Notes: generated from the letters alone by a model not told the origin. 64,000 nucleotides of DNA from Pseudanabaena sp. FACHB-2040 (GCF_014696715.1 NZ_JACJQO010000001.1:186001-250000); one strand, 5' to 3'. Positions 1 through 9,592 are shown, numbered from the stretch's first letter. Program-made: numbers and translations.

Positions 1-1
1 A

Positions 2-283
2 ATGGACTTTGCCACGGAACTCAAAAACTATTTGGATGACCAAGGACGACTCAAGACATGGCCTTCTAAGAGCCGTAAAGGACGGCTTCAGCAGATAGCG
101 CTAGAGTATCTAGCGGCTAAGTTTGAGCCAGACTTCTTATACAACGAACGTGAGGTCAATGCCCTCTTGAATCAGCACCACACGTTTGGCGATCCAGCCC
201 TGCTACGCCGAGAACTCTTTGAGCGGGGAATGGTGGATCGGGTAAAAGATGGGTCTGCCTACTGGCTAAAACAGGCATTTTGA
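2..283 (+). CDS. DUF2087 domain protein, possibly 5'-partial
   Basis: The 93-residue product matches the DUF2087 pattern: an opening KNYLDDQGRLKTWPSK segment, then the LEYLAAKFEP and YNEREVNALL blocks, and a C-terminal RRELFERGMVDR...YW motif. This small winged-helix-like domain is often fused to ArsR/MarR-type regulators or stands alone. Its biochemical role is not established. The first ATG lies at base 2, so the true start and any N-terminal regulator domain may lie outside the window. The gene converges on the topoisomerase gene with only 5 bp between the two stop codons. Family assignment is fairly safe; function is unknown. Confidence 0.75.
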   Translation: MDFATELKNYLDDQGRLKTWPSKSRKGRLQQIALEYLAAKFEPDFLYNEREVNALLNQHHTFGDPALLRRELFERGMVDRVKDGSAYWLKQAF

Positions 284-288
284 TTCAT

Positions 289-2523
289 TCAAGTTTGATA
301 CTCTGGCAGCTTTAGAGTGCCAAAATTGGGTGACCAAAATTCGCCTCGGCTCTGAAAGAAAGCGACATCTTTGCACTTGCCCCGACGATTTTCTAGCAGC
401 GAGCAGCGCAGCATCACCTTGTCTTGACCGTCTCGGGTGTAGGTGTAGCGCTCTAGCAGCGCACCGCAGACAGGGCAGGGATAATCGGTAAATTTTTCGG
501 GGTCAGGCGTGGCCTGGTGCTGGCGGTAGGGTAGTTCATAGCGCTTGGCTTTGTCATTCCAAAACATGACGGTGCCGCAGCCTGTTGCTGAACACTTGAG
601 AAAGTGCTTGGCTTTGAGCTTGGCAGAGCGGGAGGGAATCTTGGCCATAGCCTCACTGCAGGTGGGGCATTTGGTTTTGGTGAGTTTTGCGTTAGAGGGC
701 TTTGAGACGGTTTTAGGGGGCTTTGAGGCAGTCTGGGGCTGGGGCTGGAGAGTTACTGCTGTCTCGGGGGAGGGGTTGCGGGCTGGGGTTGGAGTTGGGG
801 CTGGGGTTGGGGGTTGCGATCGCAACTGCCGCTGCGCCTGACTCAAAGCTGGGGCAAAATAGCTCTGATACCAGCCATTGAGGTAAGCCTGCCACTCTTG
901 CTCTCCGGTGGCTATAGCATCTAAAGCAGCCTCCATTTGAGCTGTAAATTCTGGCTGAATTAGATCTGGCAGCAGCGTTTCTAGAGCACCGTCTAGATCC
1001 AGTCCCAACGGAGTTGGCTTCAGTTTGCCCTGCAGCAGCTCAACGTATTCCCGCTGTCTCAGCGTTTTGATGGTGGGCGCGTAGGTGCTGGGGCGGCCAA
1101 TGCCCTTTTGCTCCATCAGCTTCACTAGGGCTGGTTCACTGTAGCGAGGCGGGGGCTGGGTTTGCTTTTGGTCAGCCTGAGCCCTTTGGAGTTCTAGGCT
1201 TTGCCCTACGGTGAGAGCCGGTAGCACCGAGTCTGAGCTGATGTTGTTCCAGTAGCGGGTGTAGCCTGCAAATTCCAGTACTTGGCCTCGCGCCTCCCAG
1301 TAGGCTTCACCAGACTGGGTCACAATGCGGGTTTTTCGCAGCTGGGCTGGCGCACATTGGGAGGCAACAGCGCGATTCCAAATCAGCTCATACAGGCGGG
1401 CTTCATCGGCTGAAAGCTCTCGCTGGAGCTGCTGAGGCAAGTGATTTACGTCTGTGGGCCGAATCGCTTCGTGGGCTTCTTGGGAGCCCTTGATCGCCCG
1501 GTGTTGGGTGGTTTTGCGCGGCAGGTTAGTGGGGTCGTGCTGCTGCAGGTATTGGCGCACCGATTCACAAAAAGGGGCAGAGAGAATGACCGAATCAGTC
1601 CGCATGTAGGTGATGTGGCCCTTTTCATAGAGCGACTGGGCCACCTTCATGGTCTGCTCGGGGCTAAAGTGCAGCTTGGAACCGGCAGACTGCTGCAGCG
1701 TGGAGGTAACAAAAGGGGCAGGCGGCGATTGCTTGGTCTGCTTACCCTCAATCTCAATAACTCGGTGAGGGTGGGACTGTGCGATCGCAACTAGCGCGTC
1801 GGCCCGCGCCTGAGAGGTCACCCGCTCCGACTCCTTCTCAGTACCTTGCTCTTGGGCAATATCTTTGGCTGCTTGCCTCTGGGGTTTGGGGCTGCTGCGG
1901 TAGAAGGCTTTGAAGCCCTCACGGTAGTCTACCCAAACGCTCCAGTAGTCCTGCGGGACAAATGCTTGAATGTCTCGCTCGCGCTTACACAGCAGATGCA
2001 GCGTAGCACTCTGCACCCGCCCCATAGACTTTGCTCCGTTATTAAGGGGCCAGACCACATGGCGACTGCCCTTGTAGCCCACCAGCTTATCAAGGCAGTC
2101 ACGGGCTCGTCCGGCAGCGACCAAATCGGAGTTCAGGGTGCGGGGCTGTGCGATCGCAGCGCGAACCGCCTGCGGCGTAATCTCGCTATAAACCACCCGC
2201 CGAGGATTTTTCAGATGCAGGGCTTGCTGCAGGTGCCAGCCAATCGTTTCCCCTTCTCGATCTGGGTCGGTAGCGATGTAGACGCTATCGGCTTTTTTGA
2301 CGGCCTGCCGCAGGTCAGAGAGCACCTTTTTAGAGCGTGCATCGCGAGGCTGGTAGCGGCACTCAATGGCGTTAGCGCCTAGGTCAAAACCAAGGGCGTC
2401 TTCGCCATCATTCGCGAGTTCACGCACATGGCCCATGCTGGCTTTGATAATCCAGTTTGGCCCTAGGATCTGTCCTAGCTTTTTTAACTTGCCGGGGCTC
2501 TCAATCAGGAGCAGGTTGGGCAT
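289..2523 (-). CDS. Type IA DNA topoisomerase (zinc-ribbon, short form)
   Basis: This 744-aa protein would relax negatively supercoiled DNA by transient single-strand cleavage. The N-terminal TOPRIM domain shows IESPGK (residue 8 on), GHVREL and the acidic DPDREGE metal-binding motif (about 86-92). The catalytic tyrosine is Y306 in ITYMRTDSV, and a GIGRPSTYAPT motif follows further on. After about residue 585 comes a proline-rich linker and then Cys-rich zinc-ribbon motifs (CPTC...C...C and CPVC...C...C). The usual GEAIAWHL is GETIGWHL here. The tail differs from the topoisomerase at the other end of the window, which has basic repeats, so these are diverged paralogues. ATG start at 2521-2523. 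No second-strand partner gene is visible. Confidence 0.9.
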   Translation of the reverse strand: MPNLLLIESPGKLKKLGQILGPNWIIKASMGHVRELANDGEDALGFDLGANAIECRYQPRDARSKKVLSDLRQAVKKADSVYIATDPDREGETIGWHLQQALHLKNPRRVVYSEITPQAVRAAIAQPRTLNSDLVAAGRARDCLDKLVGYKGSRHVVWPLNNGAKSMGRVQSATLHLLCKRERDIQAFVPQDYWSVWVDYREGFKAFYRSSPKPQRQAAKDIAQEQGTEKESERVTSQARADALVAIAQSHPHRVIEIEGKQTKQSPPAPFVTSTLQQSAGSKLHFSPEQTMKVAQSLYEKGHITYMRTDSVILSAPFCESVRQYLQQHDPTNLPRKTTQHRAIKGSQEAHEAIRPTDVNHLPQQLQRELSADEARLYELIWNRAVASQCAPAQLRKTRIVTQSGEAYWEARGQVLEFAGYTRYWNNISSDSVLPALTVGQSLELQRAQADQKQTQPPPRYSEPALVKLMEQKGIGRPSTYAPTIKTLRQREYVELLQGKLKPTPLGLDLDGALETLLPDLIQPEFTAQMEAALDAIATGEQEWQAYLNGWYQSYFAPALSQAQRQLRSQPPTPAPTPTPARNPSPETAVTLQPQPQTASKPPKTVSKPSNAKLTKTKCPTCSEAMAKIPSRSAKLKAKHFLKCSATGCGTVMFWNDKAKRYELPYRQHQATPDPEKFTDYPCPVCGALLERYTYTRDGQDKVMLRCSLLENRRGKCKDVAFFQSRGEFWSPNFGTLKLPEYQT

Positions 2524-2644
2524 TGTGTCTTCGCCTTGACCATCAAGATCGCTAACTCCTATTTTAATAGTACATCTGAACTTGACGAGAAAATATTACC
2601 TAAAGACAAAATGCGATCGCAGGTTGAACGTGAAGGAACTAGCC

Positions 2645-3286
2645 CTACTGCTGAAATTGGTTCAACAGCCAGGTTCCCACCTGGGATTGGTCGGTTTCTC
2701 GGCTGCGTCGCAGCGCTTCTTCTACAACCGCCAGGGTTAGCCCCGGCAATACCTGGGATGTCTGAATCCGCTGACTGCCCTGATCAGCCACAGCGTAAGC
2801 GAGCAGCTGAGCATTTTGCACATCCACCATCCAATATTCACTCACACCCAACTCCTCATACAAGGCCCGCTTGGTACCCACGTCATCCAGTAACGAAGTC
2901 CTAGCAATCTCAATCACTAAATTGGGTGCGGGATATTGATCTAGATTCACAATCCCCGTTCCAGACGGGATAGCTTGAGCGCGATCGCTAAGGTAATAGG
3001 ACACATCCGGCTGACATTCGCGCACACCTGTTTTACGCAGCGTTGTCGTATCTAGCCCAGTCGCCGGAATTCCTTTGAGTGCCGCAAATAAATTCACCGC
3101 AAAAATGATCACCACCTGATCTTTGTCGTGATCAAAGCTAACTGGCGACATTTCGATCCTCATGTGTCCCTTGTAGTAATACCCCTTTGCCTGTTCATAA
3201 GTTGGATTTGAGATTGTATGAACATACTCATTCCAGGAGGCAACAATCCAGTTATTGATGAGTGATTTAGTTTGTAAATTATTCAC
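2645..3286 (-). CDS. Uma2-family (DUF820) putative endonuclease
   Basis: A 213-aa member of the Uma2/DUF820 family, which has a PD-(D/E)XK nuclease fold and is strongly expanded in cyanobacteria, with unknown substrates. Recognisable features are the early YEQAKGYYYKGHMRIEMSP block, QPDVSYYL (first acidic residue), and PNLVIEIARTSLLDD followed by K...YEELGVSEYWMVD, which supplies the E-x-K core and the conserved tail. Translation would start at a GTG (3284-3286) preceded by a GGGAGG ribosome-binding sequence about 8 bases upstream. The stop lies about 120 bp from the divergent start of the topoisomerase gene. Nuclease activity is a family prediction only. Confidence 0.88.
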   Translation of the reverse strand: MNNLQTKSLINNWIVASWNEYVHTISNPTYEQAKGYYYKGHMRIEMSPVSFDHDKDQVVIIFAVNLFAALKGIPATGLDTTTLRKTGVRECQPDVSYYLSDRAQAIPSGTGIVNLDQYPAPNLVIEIARTSLLDDVGTKRALYEELGVSEYWMVDVQNAQLLAYAVADQGSQRIQTSQVLPGLTLAVVEEALRRSRETDQSQVGTWLLNQFQQ

Positions 3287-3616
3287 CCCTTAATCCTCCC
3301 GTCAAAATGAGAAGTTCTGCTTTCTAAGCAGATGCGCCTTATTACAACTATTACACTCAGAATTGGGCGCTGACCCTAGTGAAGAGAGATAACGCGGCTT
3401 TATTGAAACTCACGACTAATCAAATTGTTGTGAACGGATTCTACCAGGAGCATTATCTAGACCAGAGCGAATGACAGCAGCAGACGCTGGAGCGAGCTAG
3501 AGACGCCTGTGCTGTACCGAAGGCCAGCGTTGGGAGAACGTCACGAAGTAGATCTTTCTGAAGGTGGACGGGCACTTCCTCCAACAGATAGAGAATTATA
3601 ATTATCAAATGCCCAG
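3287..3616. other. 330-bp intergenic region between Uma2 gene and hybrid kinase
   Basis: This divergent gap must hold promoters for the Uma2 gene (-) and the large hybrid kinase (+). A small perfect hairpin (TCTGCTT, 3-base loop, AAGCAGA) lies at 3316-3332. I see no convincing coding sequence and no clear -10/-35 pair. Confidence 0.4.
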
Positions 3617-6600
3617 TTGCTAAACTTCATTGATGCCTTGCCCAACTCATCCGCTAACCCTGCACCCTTTCCAGAGAACGAAGTTGATAGATTAGCTGCC
3701 CTGCGCCGCTATAGCATTCTTGATACTCCGCCAGAAGCAGCTTTTGACCGCATTACTGCCCTGGCAGCTCGCCTGTTTAATGTGCCGATCACCCTGGTTT
3801 CGCTGGTAGATGAGTCGCGAGGTTGGTTTAAGTCGGCCTATGGCTTTGACCTACAGGAGGTGGAGCGAGATGCGACCATCTGCAGTCTGGCTCTGCTATC
3901 GGATGAGGTACTGGTTATTCCCGACACTCGGCAAGATGAGCGCTTAGCCTGCAATCCCTTTGTCCAGAGCGAATCAGGTTTACGCTTCTATGCAGGTGCG
4001 CCCCTGCTGACCCAGGATGGCTTTAACCTAGGCACCCTTTGCCTGATCGATACCCAACCCCGCCCTGCCTTGAGCGATGAGCAGGTAAGCATCTTGGCAG
4101 ACTTGGCAGCCATGGTGATGGATGAGCTGGAATTGCGGCTGGCAGCCCGTAAGATAGCCCAGCTAGATGCCGCCCTGCTGGAGGTGACGCAGGGTGTCTC
4201 TACCGCGACGGGGGAAGCTTTTTTGGCAGCATTGGCGCAGCACTTTACAAAGGCGCTGGGGGTTGATTACGCCTATATTGGCCTGATAGATGGCGACAAC
4301 CTAGAAGCGATTACTACCGCTGCTGCCTGCGCTAAGGGTGAAATCATCGAAAATTTTGGGTACTTGCTGCAAGATACGCCCTGCCGGGAAGTGCTGCTGC
4401 AGCGCAAGCTCTGCTGTTACCCCAGTGGAGTACAGGCGCTCTTTCCCCATGCGCCGCTGCTGGCCCCCTTAGGGGTAGACAGCTATGCGGCCATTCCGTT
4501 TTTTGACTCAGCTGGCACGCCGATTGGGCTACTGAGCGTGATGAACGGTAAACCTCTGGAACACGTTCAGCTAACTGAATCTCTGCTGACCATCTTTGCC
4601 CTGCGAGTGGCCACCGAGCTAGAACGGCAGCAAACCGAGGCTGCCCGACAGCAAGCGCAGCAAACGCTAGAAACCCTGATTGAACAGCGCACGAGTGAAC
4701 TCTCTCAGGCAAACCAGCAGCTCCAGCTAGAGGTGACTGAGCGACAGCAGGCCGAAGCTGCCCTGTATCAGGAACAAGAACTGCTTAAGGTGCTGCTCGA
4801 CAACGTGCAGGCGGGCATTGTAGCCTGCGACGCCGAAGGCCGGTTGACCCTGTTTAACCGGGTTGCCCGAGAGTTTCATGGCTTGCCGCCGCAGCCTTTG
4901 CCGCCAGAGCGATGGGCGGCCCACTATGATCTGTATCGGCCCGACGGCAAAACGCCACTGCCCCTAGACGAAATTCCTCTGTTCCAAGCGCTGCAGGGAC
5001 AGAGTGTGAAGAATGTTGAGATGGTAATCGCGCCGAAGCAGGGCGCTCCGCGCACGCTGCTGGCTAGCGGTCAGGTGATTGTCGATGCCCAGGGCCAGCA
5101 GCAGGGGGCTGTGGCCGTGATGCACGACATTACAGAGCGCAAGCAGGCAGAAGCAGAGCGGGCTCGGCTGAATCGGCAACAAGTTGAAGAGCAAGTTGCT
5201 CGCTTGGAGGCCGAAACTGACCAGCGCCGCTCAGCCTTTTTAGCTGATATCAGTACGGCTCTGGCGTCGTCTTTGAAATATGAGCAAACTCTGGCTAATG
5301 TAGCCGATCTGGCGGTTCCGTTTTTTGCCGACTGGTGTGCAATTGATCTGCTGCAAGACAATCGGATCATTCAACGGGTTGCAGTGGCTCATCACAACCC
5401 CGAAAAGGTTCAGCTAGCTTGGGATCTGCATCAGCGATATCCTAAAAGGCTGGAGGAGGCGGAGGGCATTGCTAAGGTTTTGCGAACCGGGCAGCCTGAA
5501 GTTATGCCGATCGTTTCCGATGCTGCATTGGCGAGCGTAGCTCAAGATGCTGAGCACCTGCGGATTTTGCGCGAACTGGGCTTAAAGTCTGCCATCGTCT
5601 CGCCCCTGATTGCCCGAGGTCAGATTTTGGGGGCTATTACCTTTGTGACAGCCGAATCGGAACGCCGCTACAGCGAAACTGACTGCATATTGGCTGAAGA
5701 TGTTGCCCATAGAGCTGCGATCGCAATTGACAATGCCCGCCTCTATCAAGAAGCCCAAAAGGCCCAGCAGGCGGCAGAACGCTCAGCCGAGCGCATTACC
5801 CGGCTGCAGTCGGTAACAGCCGCTTTATCGGAATCGCTCACCCCGGCTGAGGTGTCTGAAGTCATTGCCGATCAGGGCATGGCGGCCCTAGGGGCTGAAT
5901 TTGCCATGGTGGCCCTGCTAGATGAACGCGCCCGTGAACTGGAGGTAGTGCGGTCGGTGGGAGTTGACTCTCGTCAGCTCGAAGGCTGGCAGCGGTTTCC
6001 CCTAAGTACGGCAGTGCCTTTGGCAGAGGCCGTACGCACCGGGCAACCGATCTGGGCCGAACCGCCAGAGGTTCGAGCTGCTCGCTACCCCCACCTGGCA
6101 GCATACTATGAGCAGCACCCTCTCAAGACCTGGATCTCGGTGCCGCTGATGACCGAGGGGCGGGCAGTGGGGGGCATCTCCTTTGGGTTTATGAAGCCGC
6201 CCTATCTGGTAGAGGAGCAGCAGGCGTTTATCCTGTCGCTGGCGCAGCAGTATGCCCAAGCCATTGTCCGCACCCACCTTTACGAGGCCGAACGCGAGGC
6301 CCGCACTCAGGCTGAGTCGGCCAATCGAGTGAAAGATGAATTTCTGGCAGTTTTGTCACACGAGTTGCGATCGCCCCTCAACCCGATCATGGGCTGGGCT
6401 AAGCTACTGCGCACCCGAAAGTTAGATGCGGCCAAAACAGACCACGCGCTAGCCACGATCGAGCGCAACGCTAAGCTGCAAACCGAACTGATCGAAGACT
6501 TGCTGGATGTCTCTCGCATTCTGCAGGGCAAGCTCAGTCTCACGATGAGCCCGGTCAATCTAGCTGAGACCATTCAATCGGCCCTCGAAACCATACGATC

Positions 6601-7582
6601 TACAGCCGCCATCAAGTCCATAGAAGTCAGGAGTGAGGGGATAGGAGATAGAAGTACAGATCTGGCAGACTCTTCTCTCCTCTCTCCTCCCTCCTCCCCC
6701 CTCTTCGTCCTGGGAGATTCGGCTCGGCTCCACCAAGTTTTGTGGAACTTGCTGACGAATGCCGTTAAATTCACGCCAGCCGGCGGCCGGGTTGAAGTGG
6801 TGCTGTCTTTAGTCACAAGTCAGGGGGCCCAGGTAGAAGAGGCTGCAGCTAATGATTTAAGTCTCAAGCGCCAAGACACATTTGCTCAAATTACCGTCAG
6901 CGACACTGGCAAAGGCATTGCTTCAGAATTTTTGCCCCATGTCTTTGACTACTTCCGGCAGGCAGATTCGACGACGACGCGGCAGTTTGGGGGGCTGGGT
7001 CTGGGGCTAGCAATTGTTCGACACCTGGTAGAGCTGCATGGCGGCACCGTGCAGGCAGAGAGTCCGGGAGAGGGCCAGGGAGCGACTTTTACCGTTCGCT
7101 TACCAGCGCTCAAAGATGAGAGGATCGGGGTAAAGAATGACCCTGTCAGCCCTCTGCCTACCGCCCCCGGCCTACAGCCGCTGCCGGGGGTGCACGTTTT
7201 GCTTGTAGACGACGAGGCAGATGCCCGAGACTTAATGGCTTTTGTGCTAGAAGAAGCGGGCGCAACAGCCACAATCGCAGCCTCGGCTGCTGCGGCCCTA
7301 ACCCTCCTGCCCCAGGTACAGCCCGATATCGTGATCAGCGATATTGGCATGCCGGAGATGGATGGCTACATGCTAATTCGAGCCATTCGGCAGTTGCCGC
7401 CAGAACAGGGCGGCCAGGTTCCAGCCATTGCCTTGACGGCCTATGCAGGAGAGATTGATCGCCAGCAGGCGATCGCTGCCGGATTTCAGCGTCACCTGGC
7501 AAAACCTGTAGTCCCCAACGACTTGGTAGAGGCCATCAAAGCTTTAGTCGAAGAGACTGCTCTGCAAAGAGCCGTGACCTAA
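3617..7582 (+). CDS. Hybrid sensor histidine kinase (GAF-GAF-PAS-GAF-GAF-HisKA-HATPase-REC)
   Basis: A 1321-aa multi-sensor hybrid kinase with no evident membrane segment, so probably cytosolic. Approximate order: GAF 43-178, GAF 183-340, coiled coil 340-385, PAS 388-510, GAF 545-710, GAF 735-880, HisKA with phospho-acceptor H915 in LSHELRSP, HATPase_c, and a C-terminal receiver with D1242 in VISDIGMP. The N box (WNLLTNAVKF) and G boxes (DTGKGI, GGLGLGLAI) are intact, so it should autophosphorylate and pass the phosphate to its own receiver. The start is a TTG: an in-frame stop lies just upstream and no in-frame ATG is near. A low-complexity stretch interrupts the HATPase domain (see the repeat entry at 6629-6706). 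The gene ends 7 bp from the convergent sensor kinase. The GAFs lack obvious bilin-attachment evidence, so the signal is unknown. Confidence 0.92.
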   Translation: MLNFIDALPNSSANPAPFPENEVDRLAALRRYSILDTPPEAAFDRITALAARLFNVPITLVSLVDESRGWFKSAYGFDLQEVERDATICSLALLSDEVLVIPDTRQDERLACNPFVQSESGLRFYAGAPLLTQDGFNLGTLCLIDTQPRPALSDEQVSILADLAAMVMDELELRLAARKIAQLDAALLEVTQGVSTATGEAFLAALAQHFTKALGVDYAYIGLIDGDNLEAITTAAACAKGEIIENFGYLLQDTPCREVLLQRKLCCYPSGVQALFPHAPLLAPLGVDSYAAIPFFDSAGTPIGLLSVMNGKPLEHVQLTESLLTIFALRVATELERQQTEAARQQAQQTLETLIEQRTSELSQANQQLQLEVTERQQAEAALYQEQELLKVLLDNVQAGIVACDAEGRLTLFNRVAREFHGLPPQPLPPERWAAHYDLYRPDGKTPLPLDEIPLFQALQGQSVKNVEMVIAPKQGAPRTLLASGQVIVDAQGQQQGAVAVMHDITERKQAEAERARLNRQQVEEQVARLEAETDQRRSAFLADISTALASSLKYEQTLANVADLAVPFFADWCAIDLLQDNRIIQRVAVAHHNPEKVQLAWDLHQRYPKRLEEAEGIAKVLRTGQPEVMPIVSDAALASVAQDAEHLRILRELGLKSAIVSPLIARGQILGAITFVTAESERRYSETDCILAEDVAHRAAIAIDNARLYQEAQKAQQAAERSAERITRLQSVTAALSESLTPAEVSEVIADQGMAALGAEFAMVALLDERARELEVVRSVGVDSRQLEGWQRFPLSTAVPLAEAVRTGQPIWAEPPEVRAARYPHLAAYYEQHPLKTWISVPLMTEGRAVGGISFGFMKPPYLVEEQQAFILSLAQQYAQAIVRTHLYEAEREARTQAESANRVKDEFLAVLSHELRSPLNPIMGWAKLLRTRKLDAAKTDHALATIERNAKLQTELIEDLLDVSRILQGKLSLTMSPVNLAETIQSALETIRSTAAIKSIEVRSEGIGDRSTDLADSSLLSPPSSPLFVLGDSARLHQVLWNLLTNAVKFTPAGGRVEVVLSLVTSQGAQVEEAAANDLSLKRQDTFAQITVSDTGKGIASEFLPHVFDYFRQADSTTTRQFGGLGLGLAIVRHLVELHGGTVQAESPGEGQGATFTVRLPALKDERIGVKNDPVSPLPTAPGLQPLPGVHVLLVDDEADARDLMAFVLEEAGATATIAASAAAALTLLPQVQPDIVISDIGMPEMDGYMLIRAIRQLPPEQGGQVPAIALTAYAGEIDRQQAIAAGFQRHLAKPVVPNDLVEAIKALVEETALQRAVT
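6629..6706. repeat. Purine/pyrimidine imperfect palindrome inserted in kinase ORF
   Basis: A purine-rich arm (6629-6654) is followed 16 bases later by a pyrimidine-rich arm (6671-6706) that is roughly its reverse complement. Translated, it adds about 24 low-complexity residues rich in S, P, D and L to the HATPase domain, between IKSIEV and the conserved LGDSARLHQ. The reading frame is kept. It resembles an intergenic repeat that landed in a gene without breaking it; that origin is inference. Confidence 0.5.
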
Positions 7583-7589
7583 TGAATGC

Positions 7590-9008
7590 TCAGACAGCCT
7601 GATAGGGCAGGCAAAGGGTGAAAGTCGCTCCCTGACGGGTTTCGCTGTCGACAGTAATGCTGCCGCCGTGGGCTTCGACAATTCGTTTTGCGATCGCAAG
7701 CCCCAAGCCAACCCCACTGCCCTTGCGGGAAGGATCGGTGGTATAAAACTGCTCAAAAATACGGGGCAAATCAGAGTCGGCGATGCCCTTTCCCTGGTCT
7801 TGAATGGTTAGGTGTGCCTGCTTGCCCTGCCTGCGGGCGACAATCAAAATCTCAGAGTCTGGGGGAGAATGTTTGAGGGCATTGTCCAGTATGTTCAAAA
7901 TCGCCTGCAGCAGACGCTCTGGATCTCCGTGAATTTTTAGGTCAGCTGCCTCGACCTGAACTGAAACTTTGGCCGATTGAGCGCGAGAACTAATGGCTCT
8001 AACAGCTCGATCAACTAGGTCAGGGAGAAAAACAGTTTGCTTTTCGAGCTGAGTTACCCCTGCTTCTAGCCGCCCTAGATCTAGCAGATCGTGAATCAGC
8101 CGCGACAAACGCTTAGTTTCGTCTTCAATAGTTTGAAAGAAGCGATCGCGCAGTTCCGGTTCTTCGTAGGCCCCACTTTTGAGCGCTTCAACCGTAACCT
8201 GAACATTGCTAATGGGGGTGCGCAGCTCGTGAGAAACGTTGGCCAAAAAGGCTCTGCGCTCCTGATCGAGAGAGGCTAGGCGCTCACTCATGCGGTTGAG
8301 CTCTACCGCCAGCTGATCCAGCTCATTGCTCTGGCGAATGACGAGTGTATCGCCAAAGCGACCGCTACCCATGCGAATGGCGAAGGTACGCATTTTTTCT
8401 ACGGGTCTAGACAGGCTGCGGGCAAAGCGATCGCTAATCAGAGCACACAGCAAAATGGTCAGCAGCAGGGTGCCAACGACGGTCCAGATCACCGTGGCAA
8501 ACTGCCGCTGGAACTGCTGTAGCGTAATCGACATCCGCAAAATGCCGAGCAGCTGATTATTGCGAATAATTGGGCGGGCAATGTAAAGACGGTCTTCGTC
8601 AGAGAGAACCCCCTTAGCAACGCCTCTCACCAGCTGACTTTGCTGTGCCTCCTGCATTCCAGGAATCTGGAGCCAGGCCGTAATCTGCTGATCGCGCGGA
8701 TCGGAGGTTGCCAAAAGATCGCCCTGAGGATCAAACACCCGCAGCGTGACGGTTTCTGGGGCTCCAAAGCGCTGCACGATCAGGTCTACTTCCTGAAGGT
8801 CCTGCGCTTCTAAGGCGTCAGCAACATCTTCCCCAACAGCATCTGTCAAACTTTCTAAGTCGGCCTGCCGGGTTCGCATAAAATACTGGTGGAACGACCA
8901 CATGATGTAGCTTCCCAGGAAAGTCGTTCCCAAAGCTGCCACTAGCAGGTAGGTGACAAACAGCTTGGCATGGATCGAGTTCCAGTAGGTGTGACGCTGC
9001 TCCCCCAT
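7590..9008 (-). CDS. Membrane sensor histidine kinase with HAMP domain
   Basis: A 472-aa classical sensor kinase. A first membrane helix lies near residues 16-38 and a second near 172-193, bracketing a periplasmic sensor loop of about 130 residues that has no recognised fold. A HAMP domain (about 190-245) leads into HisKA with H260 in NVSHELRTP. HATPase_c carries ILDNALKHS, DQGKGI and GVGLGLAI, all intact. It is the second gene of a pair: the receiver gene upstream ends 7 bp before this start, so the two are almost certainly co-transcribed and probably partners. The ligand is unknown. ATG start at 9006-9008. Confidence 0.92.
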   Translation of the reverse strand: MGEQRHTYWNSIHAKLFVTYLLVAALGTTFLGSYIMWSFHQYFMRTRQADLESLTDAVGEDVADALEAQDLQEVDLIVQRFGAPETVTLRVFDPQGDLLATSDPRDQQITAWLQIPGMQEAQQSQLVRGVAKGVLSDEDRLYIARPIIRNNQLLGILRMSITLQQFQRQFATVIWTVVGTLLLTILLCALISDRFARSLSRPVEKMRTFAIRMGSGRFGDTLVIRQSNELDQLAVELNRMSERLASLDQERRAFLANVSHELRTPISNVQVTVEALKSGAYEEPELRDRFFQTIEDETKRLSRLIHDLLDLGRLEAGVTQLEKQTVFLPDLVDRAVRAISSRAQSAKVSVQVEAADLKIHGDPERLLQAILNILDNALKHSPPDSEILIVARRQGKQAHLTIQDQGKGIADSDLPRIFEQFYTTDPSRKGSGVGLGLAIAKRIVEAHGGSITVDSETRQGATFTLCLPYQAV

Positions 9009-9015
9009 TGCAATA

Positions 9016-9393
9016 TTAGGGTGTAGCCGCGTGACGTCGCAGCACTGAACGAATGCGGGCTACGAGTTCGCGGGTGTTGAAAGGTTTGGTCATGTAGTCG
9101 TCGGCCCCAGCTTCCAAGCCCCGGATTTTGTCACTGTCATGGTCTTTGGCTGTCAGCATCACAATCGGCACGTTGGAGAAAGCTCGAATTCGCCAGCAGA
9201 CTTCCATGCCGTCGACTTCCGGCAGCATTAGGTCGAGCAGAATAATATCTGGAACTCGCTTGTGAAATTGCTTGATTGCGCTTTGCCCGTCTTCCGCTGT
9301 AGTGACCTCAAAGCCTTCCTTTCTCAAGGTATACGTTAGGCTTTCCCGCAGGGGTGCTTCGTCATCAACCAGCAGAACATGAGGAATTTCCAT
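9016..9393 (-). CDS. Stand-alone response regulator receiver (OmpR-type REC without DNA-binding domain)
   Basis: This 125-aa protein is a single receiver domain: acidic pair D10-D11, phospho-acceptor D54 in ILLDLMLPEVDG, conserved T and the K in MTKPF. Its sequence is that of an OmpR/PhoB-family receiver, ending in the characteristic ELVARIRSVLRR, but it stops where the linker to the winged-helix domain would begin. Only 7 bp separate it from the downstream kinase, so no DNA-binding remnant is left. It therefore probably acts through protein contacts or a phosphorelay rather than by binding DNA. Its likely kinase partner is the HAMP sensor kinase immediately downstream. Confidence 0.9.
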   Translation of the reverse strand: MEIPHVLLVDDEAPLRESLTYTLRKEGFEVTTAEDGQSAIKQFHKRVPDIILLDLMLPEVDGMEVCWRIRAFSNVPIVMLTAKDHDSDKIRGLEAGADDYMTKPFNTRELVARIRSVLRRHAATP

Positions 9394-9592
9394 AACCCTT
9401 TGCCTGATCTGAAAAGCAGTGACCGAGACTCTACTGTGGAGGCACGTTAAAGCCCGCTTGATGCAGCGTTCGCTTAGTCAATTCAGCCAGTATGGTTCAA
9501 CGAGGGGGCTCGGCACCTCTCTCTAGGGAAAGAATCTTATTTCCTCATAAAAGAAATACCGCAAACGGCTCAAAAACCGCTTTCTATTGCTT

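Noticed and set aside
545-841. Plus-strand frame over the topoisomerase C-terminus
   Set aside because: It arises from the Pro-rich linker of the minus-strand gene, whose family match is clear.
2536-2904. Plus-strand 122-codon frame over the Uma2 gene
   Set aside because: Antisense to a well-supported family gene; the product has no recognisable motif.
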